Assembly: GCA_023653785.1 (NCBI GenBank) | Contig: JAMKCH010014212.1 | Location: 62,001-126,000, forward strand | Reading direction: 5' to 3' | DNA: 64,000 nt | DNA from: Ophioderma brevispina | Lineage: Eukaryota > Echinodermata > Ophiuroidea > Amphilepidida > Ophiodermatidae | Shown here: positions 11,335-22,605 of the stretch, piece by piece | Layout: every line of letters starts with the position of its first letter | Position numbering within the stretch: the first letter of the stretch is position 1 | Program-made: the position numbers and the translations under genes | The notes under the pieces: generated by a model | The model's database searches: none | What the model saw: only the letters and a program-made list of their open reading frames with translations | Told to the model about the DNA's origin: nothing

Positions 11335-12310
11335 TGATCGAACCACTTCCATACCCGCCCCCACCCCCCCCATCCTTCTAACCCCCACTACCCCCTTTCG
11401 ATCCTTAACCTTGATCCTCTTTGACACATCACCTCCCCCATCCAGCAGTCTCTCCACGCATTATCGCATTTCTCCAACCGCTCTCTCCCCCAATCTCTCC
11501 ATCGTCGAAACTCCTACCCTCTTGCTCTTTCACCCCATTGAGTTCTCATAAAACCCCACCTTCTATACCTCGATTCTCTACGTCTCTCCCGCCCTGTATC
11601 TTCCAAAACCCTCTCATTCCCTCTCCCCATCTCCAGACCTCCTCACTTCCTTCAATCATACTCTCCCCCGCTATGCCCCCCCAACACTCTCACCCCTCCC
11701 CCACCCCATCAATAGCCTCATGCCCTCAACCGATCTTCCATAATTAACCTGGCCCGTACCCCCACTTCCAATGCTTTCTTCCCCTATCGATTCTTTTAAT
11801 CTCCGCTTCTTTGCACCTAACCTTCACCTCTCACCCACTTCCCCCTCCCCCCTCCCCCCTATCCCCCAGCCGACCCCTTCACGGAATTATCTTGTCTCCC
11901 ATACCCTATTTTCTCCCTCTCCGACACCTACTGCTCCTCTCCCTCGTACAATCCCCCTCCCTCCTCACTAGTCCCTCCCTGCGGTCGATCTTCGTTCTGA
12001 TCGCTCCTACCACTGAACACCCCCCACACAAACACTCAAAATCCTTCCACCCCCCCTCTCAAGTCCTCCCCCCGTTACCCTACCCCCTTCACCCCTCTGA
12101 TCTCTCGCACCTCTACCCTTCTTCCCTCCTTGCACCAGCCCTCACCGCCAGCTTTCACGCGGCGAGCCCTTCAACCTTCTGCCACCTTGACCCATTTCCC
12201 CCATCTCATCACTCCGGATCCGATGCGAACCCCCTGAACATTCCGATCACCCCCTAACATCTTACCGGCTCCGCCACGCCCACCCCCCCTCCTTCACCCC
12301 ATCCCCCCTT
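11335..12310 (+). repeat. ~1 kb pyrimidine-rich (C/T) tract
   Basis: Nearly one kilobase dominated by C and T on the plus strand, with many runs of CCCC to CCCCCC and few G. Several open frames of 66-148 codons cross it in different frames; they encode Pro/Ser/Leu-only peptides and reflect base composition, not genes. The complementary strand is G/A-rich with frequent G-runs. Such tracts are known to be able to form triplex or G-quadruplex structures; that is inference here. Confidence 0.8.
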
Positions 12311-13194
12311 GTGGCTTGAGGACTGAAAAGAGAACTAGTAACACTAACTTTGGTCTCTGTAGTGCGAATCGTTGGTTGTTTACGGTATAACAACAATTCA
12401 TCCAAAGATTGGTTAACCCTCGTTTACCAAGGGGGGGGGGGTACACCAGTGAAATTGTGCTCGGGGTGCGCTAAAATGCCAAAAAGCTTTCGTAAAAAGA
12501 TTAGGGTAATCGTTTCTCATCCTTTCTGGTATTTTATGCGAAAAAAAAAATGTGAGGTAGCACCTTCACGGGGTTAGGGTATGCCTTCAAAGTGAAGGAT
12601 AGGGGGGTTGCCACAGACAGATTATTTATGATACAATTTTGAAAAATATTATGCACAGGATGGGCTCTAAAACTAGGTTTTATGGTAAAACTAGTCACTC
12701 TTGCATCCATTTTTAGAGCTGAAAACAGCATAAAAATCCGATTTCTGTGATTTTTAGCGCAAAATTGGATTTTCGCCCATTTTCTTATGAAAATGCCAAT
12801 TTGTCGGCACAATGACTTTTTATAGTCATTATGACGCCATATAGGTATGTTGGTACTATTTGGTATCAATGGAAAAGAGGAGGACCATAACTATCAATGG
12901 TTATCAATAATCCTAAGCATGGGGGCTTATAAGAATTCTCGAGGGGTTGCGAACCACCCCCCCCACCCCCTGGTAAACCGTGTTTTGTTACAAAAAAGGC
13001 TTGGTAAGACGAGGAATATAGACTACATCAAACCATTTTCTCTTGTACATTTTCTGAAACAAACTTGGTTTCTTACATTGGGCCCATTATCGCAAGGTAT
13101 AATGGGGTTGGGTAGGTTCCACTATACATTGTGCAAAAAACATGAGGCCAAACTCTTGCTTTGGACAAGACCACCCGAACTGGGGTCTGAATAA
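12311..13194. other. No gene; partial copy of a window repeat
   Basis: Holds G- and C-runs (12,431-12,441; 12,957-12,970) and, at 12,815-12,905, a fragment ('gtcattatgacg', 'ggtatgttggtact', 'atcaatggaaaagagg.ggacca') related to longer copies at 32.7 kb, 49.9 kb and 52.8 kb. No supported gene. Confidence 0.5.
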
Positions 13195-13420
13195 GCAAAT
13201 TTATGTCTCTAATTAGGTTATTTGCAATAACAAGAAAACAAAGCTCAAAGTAACAAAATAATATCATATAAAATATTCCCTGTGAAATTGCCATATTGTG
13301 ATACCAAGGTCGATATACTTTGGACGATGTATGACCATTTGCACCTTTGACCTCGGGTCAGGGTCACTAAAGGTAAACGGAAAAAAATGGCAAAATCGTG
13401 TTTCTGAATTAGTCAGACCC
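13195..13420 (-). repeat. Inverted copy of the 9.24 kb repeat
   Basis: Reverse-complement partner of 9,240-9,510, recognised by 'ttatgtctctaattaggttatttgca', 'aaataatatcatataaaatattccct' (split by small changes) and 'tttgacctcgggtcagggtcactaaagg'. Non-coding. Confidence 0.55.
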
Positions 13421-13516
13421 AGCTAGTAGACTAATTCTTTTATAATGGTTGCCAACAATAACATGAAACTTCATGAAAATCACTCTCTGGAGAAATAGGC
13501 CCCCCTCCCTATTACC

Positions 13517-13881
13517 TTAAAGGTGCAAAGAGAAGATTTCACACTTCAGGTGCCAATTAAAAATGAAAAGTACTGATTTTTGCAGCTCCCCTGATGTAAA
13601 GCTTCCATCAAAAATATCCCCATCTGAAAGGATTAAGTGAAAAAAAATTTTTCTTTGGTACAATAATTGTGAAATTTCTAATGTCTTATAGGAGCAACTA
13701 CGAAAAGTCGCCTATGTTTTAAACATTGAAATATGAACAAATCAAAATCACTTTTTCTCTCCTTTAAGACATTTCTATAGCCAAAATAAAGGTAAGAAGT
13801 CTATTGAGTGGTTAAATTTATATGAAAATTACATTGACACAATATGTGGGTGGCCTCAAAAGCTCTCGTTGACACCTTTAA
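13517..13881 (-). mobile_element. TTAA-flanked MITE, family 1, copy 2
   Basis: Same family and orientation as the 2.0 kb copy, 365 bp including TTAA at both ends. Ends TTAAAGGTGCAA and CACCTTTAA. Interior landmarks 'cctgatgtaaagcttccatc', 'catctgaaaggattaagtg', 'ttataggagcaactacgaaa' and 'acacaatatgtgggtggcctcaaaa'. No coding capacity. Confidence 0.8.
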
Positions 13882-14470
13882 AACGTTATGCGTTTAGAGA
13901 TACTTAGGGTTAGGATTAAAAGTTTTATGGATGCGTACCAAGTAGATTAGTACATAATCGAACACAATAAAAAAAGGTTGGATTGGTCACTCATTCAAAG
14001 CGTCCAGTAGAAAAAAACAACTTTGACACTCAACACGTGGAAGAAAGAGAGATTTGACACTTACAATCGGATGGATGACCACAGTGGGCAAATAGCATAC
14101 CACGTGAACCGGTATTTCTCCCAAGCGGAACTGGTAACATAAAAAAAAATCGGGCCCCGTAAAACATAGCATGTAACAGATTAGTACCATGGAGAACATT
14201 GAACTTCACATGGTCAGAGGAGAACGATCTCAATACACCGCCCCCGACAAACATAGAAAGAGTACGTTACACTGTAGAAAAGGTAACGGGATCAAGGGAC
14301 ATGTGGACACTAGGACGAAGAGATGGGGACCAGGGCTCTACCATATAATGTTGGCTGTTGCGGTGTTGGTCCTCAAAAGGGAGATGTTCCCTTTCCCGCA
14401 TTGAAAAATGCCCCAGTTGTAAAGAACGAAGATTTCAATGAACCAAAGTGTCCTTTCTTCTTATTAGCGT
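13882..14470. other. No gene seen
   Basis: Overlapping 70-74 codon frames occur on both strands near 14,000-14,400 but none contains a domain I recognise, and they overlap each other antisense. No repeat partner was seen in the window. Confidence 0.45.
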
Positions 14471-14477
14471 ATCCACA

Positions 14478-14725
14478 AAACCGCGCCCGCTAGCGCCCGA
14501 AGGCGGCGGACACGGTGCAAGAACTGGAGAATGTGGGGGTGGGCTTGGAATGGGTGCTTGGTGTCACGGATTATTCAACTGGGCTATTACTAAGCTGATA
14601 CGGGGCCCCCGGCCGCCGCGGTTGACCCCCGGCCCCCCGCACGAGTTACCCGCGTGTTTGTGTATTTCATGTGTACGGAATCTTCCTAACATGGCCCCCC
14701 CCGGTCCGTTTCCGTTCCCGTTAAA
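14478..14725. other. GC-rich island
   Basis: About 250 bp much richer in G and C than its surroundings, with 'gcgcccgctagcgcccgaa' and a 'ccccggccgccgcgg'-like core. A 98-codon plus-strand frame crosses it but shows no domain. Function unknown; possibly part of the same kind of GC-rich insertion as at 18.1 kb. Confidence 0.45.
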
Positions 14726-17500
14726 GACCACTTCATTGATTTGAAAAATATTTGAATTTGCAGGAATAAGGAATAGCTCAAGTGAAGGATAAGGTAAGTC
14801 TGTAGGAATTCTCATTATGTTACCTTACAGTGCTTACTTGAAAAGGAAGAAAACGGTGGTGTTCCAAGATACGATATTCAATTCTTTATAATTACGTGTG
14901 TAGTGTAGTGCTCGTTTCGGACGTTAAACGACGAAATCTCCGAATTCGATTATGTCATTGTAGGTGTTGCTTATGGCTCCTTTCATTTGCAGGGTATGTT
15001 CGGATATCTCCTGTACTTGTCTACCCCATTACATGCAACACAAAAATTGATTGTTTGCCCATCGATTTCCCTTTTTTCGCATTTGCTGATTTTTTAGCAA
15101 ATTACTCACAGCCTTGATTTGTTTGGCTTTAAGTGCCTTTTACGTTGCGCCCACTACTCACACATAAACTAAAGTGCCCACATTAGCACACAAGTGTACT
15201 TAATGTGCACTTTTTACATAATATCAGGAATAAACAGTGTCGGAGACCTTTCTGCTCATCAAATGCTATAGTCGTGTACAAGTATTTCTTCAATTTAGTA
15301 CGCAAAACGGCCCGCGAAGCTCTGACACTACAATCAGACATAGTGTGCATTGTTTACCTACAAAACTTGAAGGTGCGCTGTTCAGAATCGTCTTTGAGGA
15401 ACCCCTGAATAATAATCTGGAGGAGTGTTTATTTTTACTCGAGTTGTTATGATTTTTCTCATTAGTCAGTGTCCACACGTGTAGTTTTTTCATTACCGGT
15501 AGTAAATAAGTATTATGTATACTTTAATTTGACGACGACAAATTGTTGTAGTTTACATGCCACTTTGCTATATGTTCTTTACTCTCTGTAAATCTTTGTG
15601 AATGTAATTTTAACTTTGTCACTGTTTTTGGCCAATTTTTGGATCCTTGTTAATAATTACGCTCTGATAAGGGCCCGAAAAAAAAACAAAAAACCAAAAA
15701 AAGTCCGACGGGGGAAACCTTAACAAAACATCAAATCACCTCAATTCCCCTTCTTTCTCACGCCTATTTGCTACCCCAATTGTATCGTCTCCACATTCTG
15801 CTGCGTTACGACCCTATAATATAGTTTCACTTTAATACCTCTGGACATATATGTGATCGGTTCCTTATGTGTTGTGATTATAAACACCTTTGCCGTCGGT
15901 CGTCCCTTGGCTTACGCCCGAGTGATTTCCTCCGGTGCGTTAACACTCTACATTTTCCGGTACCTAACTGGCGATTGAAGTCCGATCCGATTTTCACCCC
16001 CGTTGTAATGCCGTAGACAGCAGTTTCAGCGGTATGTGTTTGTTTGCCCGTTACCACGTCCGGTCGTAACTTTAATACCCCCCCCCCCCCCCCTCCTTCC
16101 CCCTGGTCCATTGCCCAGTAAAGTAAGTGTGGACGCGTTCTATCTGAACTAACGGTGGGCCAATTTTTAGCCTCTTTTCTGAAGTTACCGTTAAAGGAAA
16201 AAAACGGAGGAAAGCAGTGGTGTAGTAGTGGGGTGGGCGCACCCCTTAACCCTGCCGTGGGCGGACTCTGGAACAATTAATAATAATATATCGGCTTTTA
16301 TAAGGCCATTTCATCAAGATAAAACAGCGCTGTTATGCCTATTAGTATTACGCGCTTTCCGCCTCAGGAACATCCCGTTCACAATCATTTCGCTTCATCT
16401 AGGGCCGGCCAGCTGGTCAAAGACACAATCTTTTCACTCAGTCATCATTCGTCTCATTGTAACTATTCCCCCATCAAACAGGCTACCCGCCCATTCGCCG
16501 CACTTCCTTGCCCGCCTAGTATCCCTGTTACAGCTTCCCCCTTCCTTTCAGTGAGGTATAAGTGCCACTTTTTGTGGTACCCACATTTGGGAACAATAAC
16601 ACATTGGCCTCAGTGGGGTCTCGGGCAACACCCACAACCATTGTTGGATTTCTACATGAGTCTCGGCAGTCCCACGTTTTTTCACCCCCCCCCCCGACAG
16701 TTTACAGTCATTATCCACTTTTTCGCGACCCCACATTGTGTGCCCTTTCATGTGGATAAAAAAATGCGGGTTTAGGCATTCCCATGGCCGACGTAGATAT
16801 TAAGGTGGGCCCCCCGGCACTACCCAGCGCAAATAGTTTTCCACGTGGACCCCACATTTTTTTGATTCGCCGTTAATGCCACGAGAGTGTTAGAGCCAGG
16901 GAGAATTGGGTGTTGTTGATGTTATGAGTCCTACCAGAATGCAGTAGGCTCGAACCCCGTATCATTTTGACGACTCATAAGAAATAAGTCAGACTTTTTT
17001 TGGCATTACGCGCCCCTCAGCGAGTACATTAAACGTTTCCCAAATCATACAGTATTGTTTCCAAAATCCTTATCCGGATACGCCACCTGATTCGGAGGGA
17101 AAATTAATCTTTGCCCATCCATAGCAAGGGAGACAGGGACATGCTCCAGGTCCTTTGCCAAACTTGAATAGAGGTCTAATACGCGGTTACGGCCCTGAGG
17201 AAAGCCGCTCGTCATCGGCATGTTTCGAACACGACCTCTATTCATGGATAGCCGTTCGACGTTAATTGAATATGGCGGCGACTGAAACACCGGAAATTAC
17301 CCAGCGCCCATTTTGTGGTGGGCAAGACATGAGAGGTCCCCGTACTGATTCAATGCAAAATCATGCAAAAATTGTGATATTTATGGTTTGAAAGAAAAAA
17401 TCTAATATTTTATTACAAATTGTGTGGTATGGTATAGTAGCATCGACAAATTATCCCACAGTCATGTGCGAGTATAATTCCGCAATTGCCCCGCGATATT
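14726..17500. other. No gene seen; homopolymer C tracts
   Basis: Contains a run of about 15 C at 16,078-16,092 and another near 16,685-16,696. Open frames of 108-146 codons around 15,880-16,780 overlap in several frames and have no recognisable domain. No mobile element ends identified. Confidence 0.45.
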
Positions 17501-17852
17501 AAACTGTTAAAAATTTCCATAAATTAAAGAAAACAGTTTTCCGTAAATTTACGGAAAATTCTGTTTGAAAAAAACTAATAACAATAAAAAACAAAAACAT
17601 AAAAATTTTAATTTACGGAACTATTTCAAAAATTTCTTTGGCAGCCATTTCCGGTTTTTTGGTTCCGTAATTTTCTTAAATTACGGAAATTTTTTTTTTA
17701 TGTTAAAATAATAATATGAGACAAATTTCTGTAAAATTATTGTCAAAGTTCCGTTAATGACAGGAAATTTCGTAAATTTACCCTAAAAATGTCTGGAAAA
17801 TACTGCTGCCAGAAATGTCCGTAAATGTACGGAAATTTTTTTTTAAACAGTT
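17501..17852. mobile_element. Diverged MITE related to the 6.06 kb element
   Basis: About 350 bp bounded by 'aactgttaaaaatttcc' and 'ggaaatttttttttaaacagtt', with repeated TTCCGTAAATTTACGGAA-type palindromes inside, as in the element at 6,056-6,493. Order of internal motifs is roughly reversed, so it probably lies in the opposite orientation. End bases are mutated, and a target duplication is unclear. Confidence 0.65.
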
Positions 17853-18059
17853 GTAGGACACCTGGAATGCTGGGATTACATTACTGTGTAGCGTATTGGA
17901 GTGGCAATTCGTGCAGTTATACACATATTATTGATGAAAGGTTGAATGAAAAACCATAAAATGTCTGCAAAAAGAAAAAAAATGTGTTATAATTATGTGT
18001 GAATATTTACAAGCAAAAGCCTTAAAATCTTATGTTGCATGCGATTCTTCAGCAATTTC

Positions 18060-18415
18060 AACTGAAGGAAAGGGGGACCCGCCACGCACTACCCAAGCCC
18101 AGCCACTAGGCCGACACCGGGACAGAACCGGCACAGGCGAATCGCGCTCAGCAACCCGCCCAGCCAGCGAGACCGGGGGGGCCAATATAAGTGGGTGTGC
18201 CCCAGAAAAGGCGCCGCCCGAAACGGACCGCGGCAACCGCCCCGAGCACAGGGACCGAGGTGAGGCCAAGAGAGGCAGGGGACACGCAGCCGCGCCACGA
18301 GGGCGCCGGCGATCACGGCCGGGGCACGAACAGCCCTCACCGAACCGAAAAGGCACGTGCGACCAGACCGGCACCCGGAAAGGCACGTTGCTCCCTTCAA
18401 CCACCGTCTTAACAT
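18060..18415. other. GC-rich island with multi-frame open reading
   Basis: About 355 bp of strongly GC-rich DNA set in AT-rich surroundings, with abrupt edges near 18,065 and 18,410. Frames of 152 (+), 124 (-) and 108 (-) codons stay open simultaneously because AT-rich stop codons are rare here. The plus-strand peptide is Arg/Gly/Pro/Thr-rich with no recognised domain. CpG dinucleotides are frequent, unlike the flanks. It could be a CpG island, a GC-rich satellite remnant or inserted foreign DNA; the sequence does not decide. Confidence 0.6.
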
Positions 18416-18719
18416 TTTCCCGCTTCCTTCCGGTGCGTTGGTTTTATTTTTAGTTATGTTTATTCATAATAACCCTAAAGGTAAGTTGGAATTTATTCCT
18501 TTATCCATTCATTAAGTCTTCCTTCATTTTGCATTCATTCAAGCGTTTATATTTAGATGCATTTATTTTATGTTGATTGTTGCTATGCTACTTATTCAGA
18601 TTTCATTATTATTTTAACATTTCATCAGGTATTTGACATTGCATTTCAGAAAGTTTTCCTTATTTCGTTTTCTTTTTGGCAGGTGATTTTTGCTATTTTA
18701 TGGCACGCTGAGTGCCCAT

Positions 18720-19068
18720 TCAAAGCAAGAAGGAAAAGCAACAGGAAAAGGATCAAAGAAGAAGTAAGAAAAGAGCAAAGGAAGAGGAAACAAAGAAACA
18801 AAAAAGGAAAAGGGCAGGAACAGTGCATCGTCAAAAGGAAACCGCTGCCGAGAAGACCGAAAAAGGAAAAGGCACAGAAAAGAGCCAAAAGACACAACAG
18901 AAAATGGGAAAAAAGCGAAAAGAAAAAATGTTTCCCCCCCCATTCCCTCCACCTCCCTCCCCCCCCTTCTCCTCCCTCCCCTTCCCACTCTCCCGTTCCC
19001 CCTCCCCATTCCCACTATCCTCCTCCCTCCCCATTCCCTCCCTTCTCTTCCCTCCCCTTTGCCATTAA
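18720..19068. repeat. Purine-rich block followed by pyrimidine-rich block
   Basis: From 18,720 to about 18,930 the plus strand is almost all A and G; from about 18,935 to 19,068 it is almost all C and T. The switch is sharp. The two halves could base-pair roughly into a stem or form intramolecular triplex. The open frames here (Lys/Glu/Arg-rich then Pro/Ser-rich) are composition artefacts. Confidence 0.7.
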
Positions 19069-19822
19069 ACCATTTAATGGTCATGGTGGTTAGGGGTTCC
19101 GTGCTTATGAGTAAAACATATTTTCCGAATAAGGAAAAGATGTGTTTTCACATGTTTCATTCAATTTAAATATTCTTCTAACCTTCTTTGGGTGTAAGTT
19201 TATAAATAACTCCGAAACCCGTGCCCATGGACCACTTACGGTCAGCTAGTACCGGTATTAGCTTATCGGATTAAAGTTATGTTCAAGATCTAACGCTAAT
19301 ACCGTTTAAATAACGCGTCTACACGACCAAATTCGCAAGTCGATAGTAATCAACGAAAGGATTTAATCCGATCAGTGCGAGTCAACACGCAACTTTACTA
19401 GTCAGACGTTAATACCGACCAGAGGTAATACCGGTATTAAGTGATTTTATTCATTATTTATCCCCCTTAAGTCCGGTCCGTGTGGACCACGACGATTGTC
19501 CTTTAGTCTGGAAATCTGAACCCTCAGACCAATTTAGCCATTTCATTCCACCATCACTATAAACCAAAAACCCGCCGTTTAATGGCTTAAACCATCAATC
19601 CTTAGACAGATTGAATAGGGCTTTGCAATAGTGTAAAACGCGAAAAGGGAAACGAAGCGCTATTAATTCGACAGCCTCAACGGATTAAACTGCATGCTTC
19701 CCGCCACCCCATCAAAACTCCACGCTTGTTTCCCACTGTAATTGATGGGACGTATGTGCAAATGCCAGGCTTTTCGTATCAAGTAGAGGACACAATAGAT
19801 ATAAATCGGGAACAAGCACACT
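19069..19822. other. No gene; 'accggtatta' repeats
   Basis: Contains the palindrome 'taccggta' in 'agtaccggtattagc' (19,249) and 'aataccggtattaag' (19,427) plus several 'taatacc' words, suggesting a small inverted structure of about 190 bp. No gene or recognised element. Confidence 0.4.
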
Positions 19823-20150
19823 TTAAAGGTGCAAGAGAGATTTTTAAGGCACCCAAATAATGTGTCCTTAATAGTCATTTAGTAGTCTAGATATAATAGA
19901 TTTTTACCTGGCTATAAGAGAGAAAAGGGTGATTCTTTAAAACATAGGTTGATTTGTATGTGCTCATATACGAAATTATAACCAATTTCATGTTTTTTGT
20001 ATACCGAAAGAAAACCATTCCTCAGGTAATACTTTCAGATGGGTGATTTTTTATTGGATATAAGCTTTACATCAGGGCAAAAAGTAGTTACTTTCGAATT
20101 TTTTTGGGACACTTTAAGATACTCGCGTGACTCAAAATTACCGCATTGTT
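19823..20150 (+). mobile_element. TTAA-flanked MITE, family 1, copy 3 (one end decayed)
   Basis: Starts TTAAAGGTGCAAGAGAGATTTTTAAGGCACCC and runs through the reverse-complement versions of family landmarks ('gtgtcctta.tagt', 'cctggctataagagagaaaaggg', 'tttgatttgtatgtgctcatata' split by changes, 'gatataagctttacatcagggcaaaa'). The far end after 'gggacac' no longer matches well, so this copy is damaged there. Confidence 0.7.
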
Positions 20151-20549
20151 AATGTTAAGCTCCAAGGGATCACCGTTAAAGGTGATTAGAGTTAGGGTTA
20201 GATTAAGAACAAGATGTAGGGTGTTTTGCGATCCGTTAGGTTTGGAACAAAAGAGGTTGGATACAGAAGCAATGTATTGGCCGTAAAAAAAAACGCGGAG
20301 GACTGGAAGAAGCGGAGGTTTGGAGCGACACTAATATTGGATACAGCTGTTAGATACAACCGGAACCATCTTGTGGCATCATATTTGTTTTTTACTTTGT
20401 ATATTGATCAAAAATCAGTTTCTTTTCACGGGAAAGGCAACTTTACCTTTTTCCCCATGTTTGTTCTGCTCACGTTAATATTGTATATCGTAAATGTTGA
20501 TTCACGATATCATGCTCCCAAGCATAGTACAAAATTGTCATAAAAACAT

Positions 20550-21054
20550 TTGTTTAAAACTGTAAAGAGTATGTTCACAAAATGTACAGGACTGAATGGA
20601 AAAGAACGTTCCCGTTTAAATCCAAAGGATTTGTTATGTGTTAAATGCAACAGTGATAAAAATAATAGTAGCAATGATAATATAGAATGTGATCTTAAGG
20701 AAACTACTTTTGAGTTTGGAAAGGATGTTGACTTCGGGAAATATGATAATATGCTTTTTAACCCTCTTCGTTATCAAATTACCACTAAAGAAATAGATAA
20801 TAATACTTATCAAAAGAAACATCCTTAGTGTCCATACTTGACTCCTGACCAATTTCATAACCGGTGCCCACTAAAACGATAACACATTTCCGATATTAAA
20901 TGCAAATATTAGGAGTTTATCCAAAATTTTTGAAAAATTTAAAGAGTGTATTAAAACATTGAACCATGATTTGATAGAAACGTTATCTTAAACAAAACCC
21001 ACACGAATATTTTGGATTACCGGGTTATAATATGTATGCATATATCTCATAAAC
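20550..21054 (+). pseudogene. LINE ORF2 start: N-terminal region and first part of APE endonuclease
   Basis: The first frame (20,550-20,828, 92 codons) is Asn/Lys/Asp-rich and ends FNPLRYQIT. After a frame break the next residues read like the conserved lead-in 'CPYLTPDQFHNRCP' and, in another frame near 20,896-20,980, 'LNANIRSLSKIFEKFKECI', the hallmark 'L.NIRSL..NF..F...L..L' opening of the apurinic/apyrimidinic endonuclease of CR1/Jockey-group LINEs. Further on 'GLPGYNMYAYISHKL' matches the '..LPGY..Y..' box. At least two frameshifts and stop codons break it, so it is dead. The domain continues after the MITE at 21,055-21,563. Clade assignment is inference. Confidence 0.75.
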
Positions 21055-21563
21055 TTAAAGCGGCACTGGCACATTTTCACAAAATAAGAAATTTCTTCAA
21101 TTTGATCTCAAATGATAGTCTAGGTCATTGGAAGAATAGAGATACATTTTACACATAAAAATAACACACTCAAAACAGATAGGGACGTTAATAAAAGGTT
21201 AAAGAGGTTTAAGTTTTCCATAACTTTAATAAAAAATGTTTATATTACATGAATATCATAGACTCGTACTCATTGATATTAAAACCACAAAGGTCACAGA
21301 CTGGTGAAACAGGGTGCATGCCGTGGGAAAATGCATAGGGCTTGCGTTTTCTTGTGTTAAACGCCATTTCCGTCGTCTGCTGAATTAATGTCGCCGGCGA
21401 CATTAATTATAAAATCGTTCTGTTTACCCATAAGGACGCTGATTTGGTGTTAGTCATTTTAGGTGAGGGCTAATATATATAAAACCTTTACAACGATGCA
21501 AAAATATCGATTTTGAAAAATCTTGAGGGCGCACTATATTTCAAATGTGCCAGTGTCTCTTAA
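21055..21563 (+). mobile_element. TTAA-flanked MITE, family 2, copy 1, inserted in LINE endonuclease
   Basis: 509 bp including TTAA at both ends. Ends TTAAAGCGGCACTGGCAC and CCAGTGTCTCTTAA form an imperfect terminal inverted repeat. Interior landmarks: 'cataactttaat', 'ttacatgaatatcatagactcgtact' (broken by changes), 'ggtcacagactggtgaaac', 'tcgtctgctgaattaatgtcgcc', 'ggcgacattaattataaaa', 'ggtgagggctaat'. Copies lie at 29.04 kb and 46.3 kb. Flanking sequence on both sides is LINE endonuclease coding, so it jumped into an existing LINE. Confidence 0.85.
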
Positions 21564-21718
21564 ATACAATACTGATTTATGTAAAGCTACACCTAATTTC
21601 GAATCATGTTTTGTAGAAATAGAAAACTGTAACCAAAAGAACAGCAGTGTAGCTGGTACAATATATAGAGATGAAGGTTACGATACTGTTAAGGTTGGAA
21701 CCAAACTCGAGGTTGGAT
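21564..21718 (+). pseudogene. LINE APE endonuclease, continuation after the MITE
   Basis: Reads 'YNTDLCKATPNFESCFVEIEN', then CNQKNSSVAGTIYR, matching the central endonuclease box 'DL.....FES.FIEI.....KN..(V/I)G..YR' of CR1/Jockey-group LINEs. It is in frame with the sequence before 21,055 when the MITE and one TTAA are ignored, the junction reading ISHKL/KYNTDL. The frame ends in a stop at 21,718, after which tandem AGGTCA-type repeats begin; the reverse transcriptase is missing. Confidence 0.75.
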
Positions 21719-21749
21719 AGCATCAAATGCTATTTGAGTACAAAAACAA

Positions 21750-21965
21750 CGTTGGTGTATGGACATGAAACTTGGAGGGTGGGGTTGATTGTTGATGCCA
21801 AAAATCTTAAAGGTCACGACAAGGTCATCAGGAGTCATTCAAGGTCAAAGGAGTTCCAATGGGGGTAAACTTTGATGTATTCAGACGAAACTTGGTGGGC
21901 GAGGTCGATTTTTTATACCGAAAGTCACGACAAGGTCATTAGGGGTCATTCAAGGTCAAAGCAAC
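21750..21965 (+). repeat. Two ~110-bp tandem units rich in AAGGTCA
   Basis: Two direct units (about 21,750-21,851 and 21,870-21,961) sharing 'gacgaaacttgg.ggg.g.ggtcgatt', 'cacgacaaggtcat.aggggtcattcaaggtcaaag'. Each carries three to four AGGTCA half-motifs. Similar minisatellite-like sequence occupies 44.0-44.9 kb. Confidence 0.65.
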
Positions 21966-22605
21966 CGCGAAACCCGAGAACCGTTGGAAAATACTACATG
22001 TAAAAGTGTAGGACAAATACTTTATTATTATTTTATCATTTCCTGTACTTTGATCAGCCATATTGCATTTGGCAGTTACAATATCTTAGTGTTTTTTGCA
22101 TAATAAAAAAATCAAATGGCAGCAGGTTAACCCCTTAAGCGGTGATTTTGGCGCTTTATAGTTTGAGTGGTTTGAATATTCGAAGTTTTGCATTGCCATT
22201 GCATTGCGGAAATGACAGTAGTATTGTAACCTCTCCTAACAAGAACCTGTGGTATAATTAACATCTCAAGATGAATACTTTGACATTTTAAGTCCTACAT
22301 ATCAGACTAGATTCTTGCCTTCAGAAAATTAGAATTTTATTCAGTGTCTATACCAACTGATTTTACTGAGGACATGTATGTATGTCTCGTGTGGGTGTTG
22401 AATATCAGTAGTGAATATGTAAAGAGGCCACGCAGAAGTTAACCGAATACTTGCGAGCTGACCTTTTGTGTGCTTTTTGCGATTCGTTCACTTCTGAAAT
22501 GGCTTCTAAATATCTAGCAGTTTTAAAATGTTTTGCACCATTATCATACTAATCTAAAAAAATAAAAACTGTTTCACCACAAAAAAAGCCTTTGAAGGTA
22601 ATATA
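21966..22605. other. No gene seen
   Basis: AT-rich, short frames only, no recognised repeat apart from a TA preceding the transposon-like end at 22,606. Confidence 0.45.

Noticed and set aside
11811..12257. 148-codon and neighbouring frames in the pyrimidine tract
   Set aside because: Only Pro/Ser/Leu/His from C/T composition; several frames open at once.
17995..18453. 152-codon Arg-rich frame in the GC island
   Set aside because: Long because stops are rare in GC-rich DNA; opposite-strand frames are equally open and no domain is visible.
18557..19093. 178-codon frame, Lys/Arg-rich then Pro/Ser-rich
   Set aside because: Follows exactly the purine-to-pyrimidine switch in composition.
20226..20543. 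105-codon frame before the LINE as LINE ORF1
   Set aside because: No zinc knuckle, PHD or esterase-like motif; cannot be tied to the LINE.
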